Shown one piece after another: positions 1 through 10,843 of a stretch of DNA of 64,000 nt (its first letter is position 1; the number at the start of each line of letters is the position of its first letter). Below the pieces are notes generated by a model. It worked only from the letters and a program-made list of their open reading frames with translations. It was not told where the DNA came from and searched no databases. Source of the stretch: Pelomyxa schiedti (lineage: Eukaryota > Evosea > Pelobiontida > Pelomyxidae); assembly GCA_020536535.1 (NCBI GenBank), contig JAHLWZ010000868.1, forward strand, positions 1-64,000, read 5' to 3'. The position numbers were made by a program, and so were the translations under genes.

Positions 1-700
1 AGCCAGGGGCCCACTCCTCCACTTGCGGCCAGCCAACCTCCGACTCCATGCTTGTGCCCACAGACGCAATCACCCTCCGGGGTGGTTGTGCTGTGTGGGG
101 AGTTCCCTCACAAGCCTCTGGGGTTGCCCCCCCCCCCTTGGGGGGGGGGGCCAGAGGGGAGCGCTGCTGAGCCAGTGTGGAGGGAGAGGCCCCTCCAAAA
201 TTGACGTGGCTCCAGGGGCAGCGGGGGTGACACGCGCAGCAGCGGGGTGGGGCAACAGCGGCGCAGAGCGGGGATCCCTGCGATCGTGCGTTTGCATCCA
301 TGGGGGGGAGACGGGACGGACCACCACACTTGACGACGACGGCGGGGGGCGCGTGGCGCGCTCCGTTGGGAGTGGGGCTCTGCTCGTGGAGTGGCGGCCA
401 GACGAGCGGTCCGGCGTGCGTTTCTGCTGTCAGCATCCCACTTCGTCGCCGTGCGGCGGCCGCGTGCGGAGCGTGCTCCGTTCGAGACGAGGCAGAGGCG
501 GCATTCGTGGTCCACCTCGCCGGTGACACCCCGCGGCTGGGAGACACTGCCTGGGTCTCCGTGGGTTGGTGTGGCATTGAGTTGCCTCTGCGTTTGTGGT
601 GTTTCCTCACAGGGTGCTGGGCTGAAAAGACCAAGTGCCAAAGCCCCTTCACGAGCCGTTTCCCTGCCAGCCAAATTGGATCAAATAAAAGAAATTCTTC
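1..700 (+). other. Unresolved GC-rich region, possible 3' end of a plus-strand gene
   Basis: Several overlapping open frames exist on both strands, but none matches a family I recognise, and the high GC content keeps frames open by chance. An AATAAA at 684-689 on the plus strand suggests that a plus-strand transcript ends here. The stretch near 610-680, after a possible acceptor (tcctcacag), reads as a plausible basic Lys/Pro/Ser-rich tail in one frame, and a different frame is plausible upstream, so an intron near 550-610 would be needed. A C10/G10 pair at about 129-150 makes frame assignment fragile. I cannot name a product. Confidence 0.25.
684..689 (+). promoter_or_regulatory. Poly(A) signal AATAAA, plus strand
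   Basis: Perfect AATAAA facing the poly(A) signal of the minus-strand gene at 736-741. It is the main evidence that a plus-strand gene ends at the left edge of the window, tail to tail with the next gene. Confidence 0.4.
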
Positions 701-735
701 CTTTTCCCTCAATACACTTTTTTGAAAAGTCTTGC

Positions 736-741
736 TTTATT
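736..741 (-). promoter_or_regulatory. Poly(A) signal AATAAA, minus strand
   Basis: TTTATT on the plus strand, i.e. AATAAA on the minus strand. It starts only 5 nt after the stop codon (746-748) of the metallo-beta-lactamase-fold gene, which shows how short the 3' untranslated regions are here. Confidence 0.55.
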
Positions 742-745
742 TCCT

Positions 746-1798
746 TTAAGGGAGTGGTTGCCACTGGAACCCTTCAGAGGACGCTTCTATAACATGACCA
801 AGTCCTGGGAAGGGGAAATGTGACAGGAAAACAAGGCTTCTGTTGGTGGCAGCCCTGGTTATTTTAAAAGGGTAAGTTCAATGGAAAGAGAGGATAAAGA
901 AACTCACTGATGGAAAACACGGTTCCTTGTCTCAGTAATCATATCCGCACGGAAGTCAAGGGAATAAGCCCAGTCAGTGTGAGCCATGTGAATATCAGTG
1001 ACAACCAAGTCTCCAAGGCACAACAACTCCTGAGACCCAGAATGTATACGGACTCCCATGTGTCCAGGAGTGTGGCCTGGAGCCATCATCACGTTAACTC
1101 CGGGTACAATTTCCTGGCCGTCGGATTCTATTAGCATCAAGCGGGCCGAGAGCAGAGGGAACTTGTCTTTCAGGAGGTCGAAAACGAGTTTGTTCTGGAC
1201 ATTTGGTTCCTCCGCCAAGAATCCCTTCCAAAATGCATGCTCAGAAGCACATAGAACAAACTTCGCATTGGGGAAAATATGCACTCCTCCTATCTTGAAT
1301 GTCAATAAGTAAGGTTTCAACCATTGCAACACAAAGCAAAAAAAAAAAAAAGAAAAACCTAAGTCACCTAAATCCACAGACAACAAACATCACACTACAG
1401 TTACGAATACAAGTGCATACATGGTCAGGATGAGCATGAGTGATGACCACAAACTCCACGGCGGCGGGGTCAACCCCAGCCAAAGCGAGGCTCTCCCCAA
1501 GCCTCCCAGTGTTGGGCCCCAGAAGCCCCCCGCACCCCGCATCCACAACCACCACCCTCTCAGTCTCCCCCACCCTTACCCGCACCACCATGCACAGGTA
1601 CGGCAGAGTCATCTCCTTGAGGTCCGCGCTGCCCGGCATCCCGCGCTTGGCCAGCTGCCTGTCTAGCTCCTCCCGCGGGGCCGTGGGCCAGAACACAGCG
1701 AGGGGCTGGAACATTGGGGGTGCAAACGTGCCCTGCCCGTCACTCACAACCGTGCACCGCACATTCCCTCCCACTTGTATTTCTTTGATTGCTGCCAT
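746..1798 (-). CDS. Metallo-beta-lactamase fold hydrolase
   Basis: Three exons read as one protein: 1421-1798, about 904-1293, and a last exon ending at 746. The intron at 1294-1420 has GT..AG ends. The join restores the zinc-binding motif HAHPDH followed by IGGV, typical of the metallo-beta-lactamase superfamily. Exon 2 carries the second metal histidine (APGHTPGHMGV) and the bridging aspartate (LCLGDLVVTD). The last exon gives HFPFPGLGHV, the C-terminal histidine motif of this fold. The start is ATG at 1798 (MAAIKEIQVGG). All metal ligands expected for a dinuclear hydrolase are visible, so the protein should be catalytically competent; the substrate cannot be told from sequence. No signal peptide is seen, so it is probably cytosolic. 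Confidence 0.85.
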
Positions 1799-2072
1799 GC
1801 GTGTGTAACTTCCTGTGGGGTTTGTGTTTTTTCGTTCTTTTAGGAGATGATATTTTGATTTGGTTTATGTGCACCTGAAAATTGGTGAGGAAAAGGTGGA
1901 GAGATTTTTGTTTGTGCTTGTTTTGGGGAGAGCAGAGTAAATGGGGAGTAATTTCTTAGTTTTACAACACATTATTACTTTGGCATAATCATACAACAAG
2001 GTTAGTGGCAGTGTCAAAAATTGGGGGTTGGGTTTTGGGGTTGATTGCTGGGGGTTTGTGAAGGTTGTATAA

Positions 2073-5051
2073 TTAAAGAGTGGCTGATGCTGTTGTTGGG
2101 GGTGTGAAATTTGGGTGAGGGTGCGAATGTGCGTGAGAATCATCTTGTACTCTAAGCCTAGCACCACCAATGAGTCTGCCTTGTTGTGCCGCAACAGTTC
2201 GAAACAGTTGGCACTGTGTTGGGCTGCCTCTTGATGTGGGTGATGGCGGTGGTTCCCCATCCATGGAAATAACCAATTGGGTGGCTGTGCTTGCTTGTAG
2301 CGTTTGAAGTGATGATGCTGATAGCTTGTAAAGCGGTACTCTGGCATTAGGATCAGTAGTGGTCTTTGAATCAGACCCAATAGATAGTACAACACTAGGT
2401 GGGAGTCTTATGGTTGCCATAGCATATAGTTGGGTTGCTTGAGTGGAATGCCATGTTGAAGTGAGTGGTGGTGTTCCCGGCGTTGTGGGGACATTATTTT
2501 CTGGTGTGAGCAGGATTGTTTCACTTGAACTGGAAGTGGTTGTGGAAATTGGGGGTGATGGCGTGGAAGTGGGTGCCCCGGCTGTTGATGTATGTATTTG
2601 TGTTGGGGTGTTAGTAGCGGGGGTATGATTTGCTCGCGTGGGTGTTGGTGAAGCTAGTGCTGCACCATTATTGCTAGCTATACAGTTAGAGGAGTAGGAG
2701 TGGTTGTGGACATTTTGAAGTGGAGTTGGGTCATCAATATCGAGCGGCATTGTACTGGCAACGAGACACGCCGCTCGCCTCTCTGTTCTTGACTTAGGTG
2801 GTAAGTGTGGGTGAGGAGTGTTGGTGATTTGGAACATAGATTGGCTTCGGCTTAGTTGAAATCGGTTCTGGGGGGCTGCAAAGATTTCCTGGTGAAGAAA
2901 GGAATTGGAAATGGAGGATTTGAGGGAGACGAAGAGAAAAATTACTAACTCACATCATGAGAGGAAATCAACGTCTCCAGTAAAAGAGTTGTCGTCTTCA
3001 CATCTCGCAAAAGGCCAAATGCAGCATCACCCACGGTGGTGGGAGTGCTAGTGCTGTCACGCGTAAGATTTGGTCCAAGAACTATAGCTAAGTTTCTGCT
3101 AGTCATCTGCGTTATAGCTGATGCAGCAATGCTTTTAGAAAAGGTAAACAGAAAGAAATTGAACAGAGTTGATACCTGGCACAAAGTGAAGTTAACTCGG
3201 ATAAAAGATGCCTATGAGATGATGGAAGCTGACAAAGAACTTTACCGATGGCAAGGTTCCTGGCAGTACTCTCCTGGATGTTGAGTGCTGTTGTGAATTC
3301 AGCAGTCATGGTTGTTGGCAGAAGGGGCTCTACAAGGAAAAAATGTGTTATTAGTTGTTTCTTTGTTTAAATAAGATTCAACCTGGTAAAGAACGAAGAA
3401 AAAGTTTAAGAAGACCAGCCAACGAATGTGGGTTTGTGTTATCAGGAAGTGGTTTCCCTTTATCCAGGAGTTTGACACAGTTATCAATTTCAGCTTTGAG
3501 TCCTATAGCCAAGTGTCCAGTCAGTAACAAGAGAAAGAAAAAAGTTGTGGTGCCTGGAACTCTGAAAATTCCTTCTTCTTTGGTGCCAACCACCAATAAC
3601 CTTTTTATCATAGTTTTTATCTGGAATAACGTGGATGAGTACCTCCAAATTGAGTACAAAAGGTACCTGAAGAGGAATTTTACTATGTGACGCCACTTCC
3701 GCTGGCCTCTTTACAAGTGTATCCAGAGATACCCCGAAAAGGCGGGTATGAGTTGTGCCAGGGCTGCCAAGTAACTGAGAAAAACTTGTGGTAAAAAAGG
3801 GAATGTTACATGTAGCTGGCAAGGTGCTCACTCAGAGTTGCCACCCAAGTGTCTCCCTCCTCTTTATCAGCAGCCCGCAGAATATAACTGTCATGATTAA
3901 AATGGGATGTTGGGCTCGACAAACTACCTTCGTACAGGCGTGTGGATTGCAAATGTGTTTGCATGTCCTACTTTCTTGCATATTGCTGGACCATGCTCTA
4001 AAAAGCTATCAGTGTCAAGTGTGACCGCACCAAGAAGTTCTTTCTTTTGTGCACCTTAATATTTAGTGTGAGTAAAGGTAAAGAGCCTAGTGAAAATGAA
4101 AAATACTTTCATAATATGACAGCGTTGAATTGTGCATGTCAAACCATCTCTTTTGCCAAGAAATGTTGCCCTTCTTCCCTTGTTTGTGTAGCCACCCTTC
4201 TTTCATTAACACTGAATCGAAGGGAAGTAACGTGACTCTAAAAGGTGTTGAGACCAAAGAAAAGCATAAAAGAAAGATACTGCACAGCACAAGCGACATT
4301 GGGTTCAGATTCGATACGAGGGTGAATATCTACCCACGTTGAAAGTGGTGCTGTTAAGTGCAGAACTTCTTTCATGGAGATTGAAGTCATTCCAATGAGT
4401 AGATCTTGAGGACTTGTAGGGGTACCAACAGTTTGAGGGGTAGATGGAGTCGCAGGGGGGGTTTCTACAACAGAGGCAGAAGAGGCTGTTGTATTAGAGG
4501 GTGGGTTTGGTGTAATAGGAGATATTAAGGTTGCCAAAGGGGTAGGATTTTGTGGTGTGGGAGTTGCAGATGGGGGGTTCTCAGTGCTCATTGTGTACCA
4601 ACACTCAAGAATAATTTCATCTGTTTCTTTCACACCTTCAAAGAGCAACTCCTCGTCCCTGCATAACAAGATGGAGAGGCGAAACGCGTGATTAAGGTCA
4701 TTGAAGAGCAATTGTAATATCGAACCATGCAGGAATTTTGATATTCCGCGTAATACCAGTGAATCTATCGGCGAGTCTATGTCGTAACACAACGAAACAC
4801 CCCACGGGTGCACTTGGGGTGCAGGCACTCTCTTGGAAATCAAAACTTGTTAAAAAAAAAAAAAAAGAAAGAAAAGGGTGGCACTCACCCGTCGACGAAG
4901 AGGTAGCAGCAGAAGAAGAAGGCTGCGCAGGTCCATGACTGCCAGTGCTGAGAGCAGTTGTCCAGGAGACAGGTGGCGAAGGCAACCCAGCGGCGCACAT
5001 AACGACAATGCGTAAACACCGATGCTTACGCTGGTAACCTCTCGTCTTCAT
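2073..5051 (-). CDS. C2-PH-RhoGAP domain protein
   Basis: A multi-exon gene for a GTPase-activating protein of Rho-family GTPases. Domain order: a C2 domain starting near the N-terminus (LRIVVMCAAGLP, then GITRNIKIPAWDEELLFEG across the intron at 4659-4725), a PH domain at about 4100-4215 (MKEGWLHKQG, SWQKRWF), and a RhoGAP domain at about 2945-3770. The RhoGAP part shows the arginine finger in EEGIFRVPG, the SLPEPLLP motif and the helix ending in NLAIVLGPNL. A Thr/Pro/Ser-rich tail follows to the stop at 2073. The start is ATG at 5051 (MKTRG). A Thr/Pro linker interrupts the C2 domain. C2 and PH domains would bring the protein to membranes, where it would switch off Rho/Rac signalling. One intron (3503-3553) appears to be of the GC-AG type. 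Confidence 0.85.
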
Positions 5052-5393
5052 CCCTAACGAAACAGCCACAAAAACAGTAAACCAAACTTAAGCAAGAAAA
5101 AGAAAAACGTGGGGGAGTACGGGAGGGGAAGGGGGGAGAAAAAAAAAAAAGCGGTGGTACCTCCTTATTTCTCAACAACAATCTGCGACCCCCACCGCAA
5201 TAAACGCACCGCACCGCACTGTCTTGTCACAAGTGACCCCAGTCGTTGCAACCACCTTGTTTTTTCTTTCTTTTTCGAAAAAACTTCTCACTCGCAGATC
5301 GCACAAAGGGGATTTTAAAACAACTTTTCGTGGCATCTCAAAAAAGGGCAGAAGTTTTTTTTTCCCTTTTTTTCTTGTGCGGCAGCAGATGGC

Positions 5394-7932
5394 TCAGGTG
5401 ACTTGGGTGTTGTTTGTTTGACTGGAGGCTGCTATCCCTTCGTCTCTATCCATTACGGTTGTTGTGCCTGTTCGCGATTCTGATTGAGGTAGTGAGGGTT
5501 GTGGTTGTGCTTCTGAGGTTTCTGCCTGTGGTTGTGGCTGTGATTGTGATTGTGATTGTGTTTCTGAGGATTGTGTCAGTTGTGGCTGTGGTTGTGACTG
5601 CGGCTGTGGGCTGACATCATTGTTGGTGGAGGTGGTGGTGGGTTGTCGTGTTGTTGTGTTGGTTTCTGGGAAAGCACTTGGTGCCTCCATGGGGATGTCT
5701 GCGGGAGCACTGTGTGGATCTTGAGGTTGGGCTTGTGGCGAAACTGCTGAGTTTGATGATGGGGTTGCGGTTGTAGTGGATGTAGATGTTGGTGTTGTTG
5801 TTGGTGATGTTGTTTCTGTTGGGTCTTGTTTGGTTTTTTTGGGTGTCATGCGCCACTTGTTTTTTGCCTTCATGTTGGCAACAGCCATCCTTACATCCTT
5901 ATGGTCTTTGAGTGTAAAGTATAAGAGAGTTGGTAGAACTTACAGTATCCCAGCCTCCAGTGGTGAGATTGTACATTGGGAATTCTTGCTCCAGCCTCCC
6001 CTGTTCAGAGTCTCTTACTTGAGTTAGGTACTCCTTGGAAAGTCGAAGTACTTGCTGGGATTTATTTGAGTGGTGACAGCAAGTCAGTTTTGTTGGAAAC
6101 TACCTCACGCCCCATTCTCGACAGTACAGCGGTAAGCTGTTTGTACACGGTATTGAGCATTAAAACATCTTGGCTGGCATACTGAATTCTGATTAATAGT
6201 TCCTCTCGCAAATGGACGAAAGTACCATTAATGCCAATTGGTCAATTGGTCGTTTCAACCAAAAGTTCTCATCTTTGTCCATTTGCTCGCGAACAGCTTC
6301 TTTTGTTTCATGTTGTAAGCCTTTTCCATACTTCCTTGGTTCTGTAAATATTCGCGTTTCTTTTTGAGAAAATACCTCAGGAGTGTTGTTAAGCTGACAG
6401 GAATTGGTGTAGAGTTACCAAGTTGCCTCTCTGTTTTTTTTTTTCCCCTTAAAACAATCACAAAAAAGTGCCTGAAGTATTACCAATTACAGCATATGCT
6501 ATCTGAGTGTCCCACACATTTTGCAGTGTCACCCCGCAATTGTGAAACAAGGCATCACTTTTTTTTTGGTTGGTTGTTGTTTGTATTCAAGTGTAATACC
6601 TATCGCTGCGGCAGTCGTGAAATATTTTCAGTATTTCCTTTGATTCCAGTATGTCTTGAAGACCAGAACTAAACATTCCCGTGGCAATTTCTTTGTTTGC
6701 GACATCAAACAAAAAAGCTTGCTGAGAAGTGTTGAATACATAACTTAGTTTGGAAGAAATAATACCTGATTGGGTGTTGCCACCTGAATAAGACATGTTA
6801 TTCCCTTTCTGCCAAGATTGACACCCTCACAGTCCACTCCAATAATTTTGTGCCTGGGAAATTTTAGTACGAAGTCAATTTGGAGAGGGGTGTGATACTT
6901 CTTAATTTCCGTTGTTGCCAATCGGCATTGTTCAACAGTCTCTATCAGTGCAAAGACATCTTCGACCGGAGCAGCTGAAATAACAGCTGTGCTTGGCCCA
7001 CGCACAGCAACTGTTGAAGGTTTAAGGGAGGTTGATGAGGTTGAGTTGGTTTGGGTTTGTGAACAGTGAAGAGGTGCAAGTGATTCAAATAGCCTGGGGC
7101 GTTTGGGTGTAGGTTCGGCAGCGGCGAGTGTAGAGTCGTTATTTTGTTTCGGTGTAGTGTGTTTCAATGCTGGGTTGGGGCTACGTGCATTACCAAATGC
7201 CATAGTGGAATTCCCGCCTGGCGTGACTGGCTTTGGCGCAGTCGACCTGGCCACGGATGCATATGTTTTTGCGTTTGCGTTTGCGTTCGCGATTGATGTG
7301 TGTGTATTTGTGTGCGTGTTTGTGTTTGCGTTTGTGTTAGCGTTTGCGTTTGTGATTGTGGCAGCGGCCCCTTTACTCACAGAACAGGCAGCCGCCGTCG
7401 ACGTTGACGCAGGCAGCTTCTTCGTCGCTGCGGCCGAGGTGGGTTTGGCAGTGCTGGAATGGTTGATCCCCAGAGGAGAGCCGTCGTTTCGCTTGGGCGC
7501 GGAGTTGCCTGACTTGGGCGAGGCAGTGGCGCCGGGCGCGGACTTGGTGCCCACCGCGGCCGTGGGCTTCCCACAATTTGGGTTCGCCCGGCCGGCGTTG
7601 CCACCGCTGGCGCCACCACTGCTCCCTTTGCTTTTGAGTGACGGGGATTGGGGCTTGTTCTTTTTCGTCTTCGCCTTTGCCCCTTCGCACAACGGTTTTT
7701 TCTTCGCGAGCCCGTCACCACCACCCCCCTCTTTCTTTTTCGGCGGCGGCGCTGTAGTTTTGGTAGTAGTGGCAGTTGCTGTCGTAGTAGCAGGAGACGG
7801 CGAGGGAGCCTCGTTCGACGGGGGCGAGGGCGGCCCCGAAGGCAGGCTCAAGGGGCGTGGGATGGGGCGCTTGGCGTTGAGCGGCACTGCAACCGACTTG
7901 GCATCGACAAGCCGGCTGGTGTCGTCTTGCAT
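5394..7932 (-). CDS. EXD1-like DEDDy 3'-5' exonuclease domain protein
   Basis: The start is ATG at 7932 (MQDDTSRLVDAK). The first ~340 residues are low complexity: Pro/Ser/Thr/Lys-rich, with an alternating Asn-Ala/Asn-Thr tract. Then comes a 3'-5' exonuclease domain of the RNase D/EXD1/Egalitarian type. The Exo I motif is IGVDCEGVNLGRKG, Exo II lies in LKIFHDCRSD at about 6600, and Exo III is YASQD at about 6165-6180. YxxxD makes it the DEDDy class, with all four acidic residues present. A Gln/Pro/Ser/Thr-rich tail runs to 5394. Known relatives act in RNA binding, piRNA biogenesis (EXD1) or mRNA localisation (Egalitarian). Catalytic activity is plausible; the RNA role is inferred from the family. 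Confidence 0.8.
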
Positions 7933-8045
7933 TGCGGTGAAATTCGAGGAGAAAGAAAAGAAAAAAGAAAAAAAGGGGTTCACTTTTTTTTTTTTAAATA
8001 AGAAACGACAGTCAAAGGGAGTGCGGATTTGGCAGGCATTTAGCT

Positions 8046-8655
8046 CTAAGAGCAGTAGCAAATGTCCCAGTGGTTGGACTCGTTGTAGTAGATGTTTCCG
8101 GCCTTGGACTCCCAGTGTGTAGAGTCAACCTTGGTGAAAGAGGACGTGATGTAGTTTGTAATGCAAGAGGTGTAGCTGATATCTAGCTTGTAGCCGTTCC
8201 AGTGCGAGAATGTGCCGGAGGCGTGGCCAGTCTGTACTCGCGAGTTAGGAAACAAAAGATCAGTTCAGAAGGGAGTTCGCACCTCTGTTCCACCAGTGAT
8301 GGTAATGGCACAACCAGAGGAACTCTTCAGGGTAATGATATCATCCTGTGTGCATTTGTTCACCTGTTCCAGAGAGGTACACGTCGACTTGTACCTGGAC
8401 GTGTTGTTTATTTCTTGTACTCGAAAAATTACGGAAACGCAAATTAAAAAAAAAAGGGTTCGTGTCATGAATTGTTGAAGGGAAAAACCTGTCGGTGCAA
8501 CCGCCAGAGGAAGAAATAGAAATGCCAGCGCCGGTGATCTTAGTCCTTGCTTGGCTGTCGGTGAGTTTCGTCTGACCACACGTCTGCGAGGAGCATGTCT
8601 GTCCCACAACCGCGGCAACGCACAAGCAAACAACAAGCAAAACGGGTGCTCTCAT
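8046..8655 (-). CDS. Secreted M15-like peptidase (D,D-peptidase type)
   Basis: A small secreted protein of about 160 residues after splicing two introns. The start is ATG at 8655, with a clear signal peptide (MRAPVLLVVCLCVAAVVG). The mature part is cysteine-rich and joins as CTDRYKSTCTSLEQVN, then SGCAITITGGTETGHASGTFSHWNGYKLDI, then ESNHWDICYCS. The SH-x6-D and HWD patterns match the zinc ligands of peptidase M15 (zinc D-Ala-D-Ala carboxypeptidase) relatives found in bacteria and some fungi and protists. Such enzymes cut peptidoglycan cross-links, so a role in digesting bacterial prey is likely. The family call rests on my memory of the motif pattern. Alternative: an uncharacterised cysteine-rich secreted protein. 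Confidence 0.6.
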
Positions 8656-8955
8656 CTCTGTTTGTGTTTTTTTTTGTGTTCTGATTTTCGTTCGTGGGTG
8701 TTGGGCACAGTTTTCCGATTTGTGCAGTGCATATTTTTAGGTCACAACGTGCAGCAGTTGTGCACAGAAAACTCGGTGACGGGTTCAGGGTAATCACAAC
8801 CAAGGAAAGGGCTCGTCGGTTTCGGCTCGTGTTGCCAGAGGGTGCAGCCCAGTAGTGCTTTCTACAAACCAAACGGCGTCGTATCTAGTGAATGTAAATC
8901 AATGTAAGGCCACAACGAGTCCTGACTTCGCAACTATGGGAAGCCAACCTTTGGG
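8656..8955. other. Intergenic, no gene seen
   Basis: Lies between the 5' end of the M15-like gene and the 3' end of the esterase-like gene, both on the minus strand. No frame looks coding. It should hold the promoter of the M15-like gene. Confidence 0.5.
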
Positions 8956-10563
8956 CTAAGTTTGTGGGCACGTAGTTGGAACTGGGTTCTTTTTCTGGCT
9001 AGAAACGAACTGCATGAATACAAGTTGCAAATGTTGTTGGATTGTACCTTGTATACAACGCCTATTGCCCGCTGCATTTTCACAGTATCGAAACCTGGGT
9101 TGCCCTTCATGATGTGAATTCTATCGGTACCTCCTGTTCGTAATTCCGAGTCCCCTTTGTATTTGTTTAAAAAAAGGCTGAAATTAATGCTTAAGTAATA
9201 CATGAGCCAAATGCTGCCGGTGGAACCTTCATTTCTTTTGTTTCGTCTCCCCACTTGCGTGATGCCATTACCTTTCAATTATTATACATTGCCGTTGTTA
9301 AGTTGACTGTGTTGAGCTACTTTACCTGTCCTTTGTAAGTTGAAAAGCCTATGAGGTACACTGAAGTTTTTGAGTATACTTCACGCAATAACTGGCCAAT
9401 ATTTACCATCCCTTGAGGTAATTTTACCAACACTACCAAGGCACTACAATATACCACACTTAGCCATGTCAGTTGCACGGGCATCGCCTTATTCATTGAG
9501 TTAAGAATGGAGTACGGGTAAAGGACTGCACACCAACATGAGTATTGTGTGCCCAAATGATTCCCTTCGATTTGGGATGAACATGTAAGAGCCTTTGCCA
9601 ATGTTAGTTCTTAAAACTAATCAGTACTTACTGGCTGACAGTTTCAATCATGTGTCTATCTCGAATATTCCAGGATTCAGGCCCACCTACGGGATTTGAG
9701 TTGCAATAACGTGTATTTCTTTGATACCAAACAGTTGTTGTCGGTAATATCTCTCCGCATTTGCTGCCACCAGGCAATTTTGTACCACATTTAGTGCCTC
9801 ATCTTTGTCACCATACATGTGAGCGTTTGCCAGCATCTGAGACAGCAATTCCAAAACAGGTTTTTCACATGACTGGGGAATGAAAGGAGCAATAGAGGAA
9901 TAACAGCTTGTATTTCCGAAATTCTATTCCAATGTTAGGATCTAATTGACTGTGTAACAGCATTCCGAAAAACATTTCATGGCCTTCTTAGCAATCGGCA
10001 CGGATTGAGGGTCATGCTTCTTGAGGTAATCAAAGGTAACTTGTAGAGACTGCCCAAGGCTGCCAAAAGTGAACAATAACATACTATATTCCAATGTAAA
10101 ACCTGTAAACATCAAGTCCGTAAAATCCAATAGGCTGCCTTGTGCTCCCACTGTTAAAGTGCTTCAGCCATTCAACAAATTCTGCAACTTCTTCATTCGC
10201 CCACATCCAAGTTGGCCATCTATGGAACTGTGATAAGACCTCTTTTGCCAAGCCATTCTCTTCCCCCTTGACAAAACTTATGTATGTTAGGGAGCTAAAA
10301 GAATTCGGCACTGATACCAGTTGATTTTGTAACAATCAGGCCAATCACCTTCCACAGCCACCCAATCAAACTCCTTTTCTAGAATCAGGCGCTTTGTCAA
10401 TGCTATTCTCTTCCTTTATTTACCATTGTTGATCTCACACCATTTAGGAAAAGAGGTTGAGAGGATACATGTAAAATTCGGAAGTTCCATGTGTCGCCTC
10501 ACCAATACACACCAACCTTACATCACTCCCAACTTCATCCAACAACACATCCATAGTTCCCAT
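8956..10563 (-). CDS. Erythromycin esterase-like protein
   Basis: A multi-exon gene whose pieces line up with the erythromycin esterase (EreA/EreB-like) family in order. They are GEATHGTSEFY near 10480; RLILEKEFDWVAVEGDWPDCY near 10330-10400; WPTWMWANEEVAEFVEWLK and IGFYGLDVY near 10100-10240; NIRDRHMIETVSQ near 9650; GQLLREVYS and YLIGFSTYKGQV near 9320-9400; and RAIGVVYK near 9060. The GEATHG motif and the downstream His/Glu positions form the hydrolase active site in bacterial members. I place the start at ATG 10563 (MGTMDVLLDEVG). An upstream ATG at 10638 joined by a ~30 nt T-rich intron is possible. The natural substrate in eukaryotes is unknown. The family is mostly bacterial, so ancient lateral transfer is plausible, but introns show it is domesticated. 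Confidence 0.75.
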
Positions 10564-10843
10564 CTAAATTGTTTCAAAAAAACAAAAAACCACATGATTG
10601 AGCCAATACACGTGACTATTGTGCAAAACAGTAGCCATTGAACAGTCACAGGATTGAGCATGATTATTAATAATATTAATCTGTTTGGAGTCGAAACGAT
10701 CGTGAGGCGGATCGACACCAGCAGTGTTCGGCTCAGACCTCCTGAAGAAACACCCCCAAACGTAAGGAACACTTCCAGAGGGGTTGTTCTCGTTAATCAT
10801 CAGCCTTCGCAGAAGCCATTCGAATTCCCGTTGATTCTCGAAA

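Noticed and set aside
7103-8122. Plus-strand frame of 339 codons opposite the EXD1-like gene
   Set aside because: Strongly biased, repetitive composition (Val/Phe/Ala/Gly) that mirrors the low-complexity antisense region; the minus strand carries the catalytic motifs.
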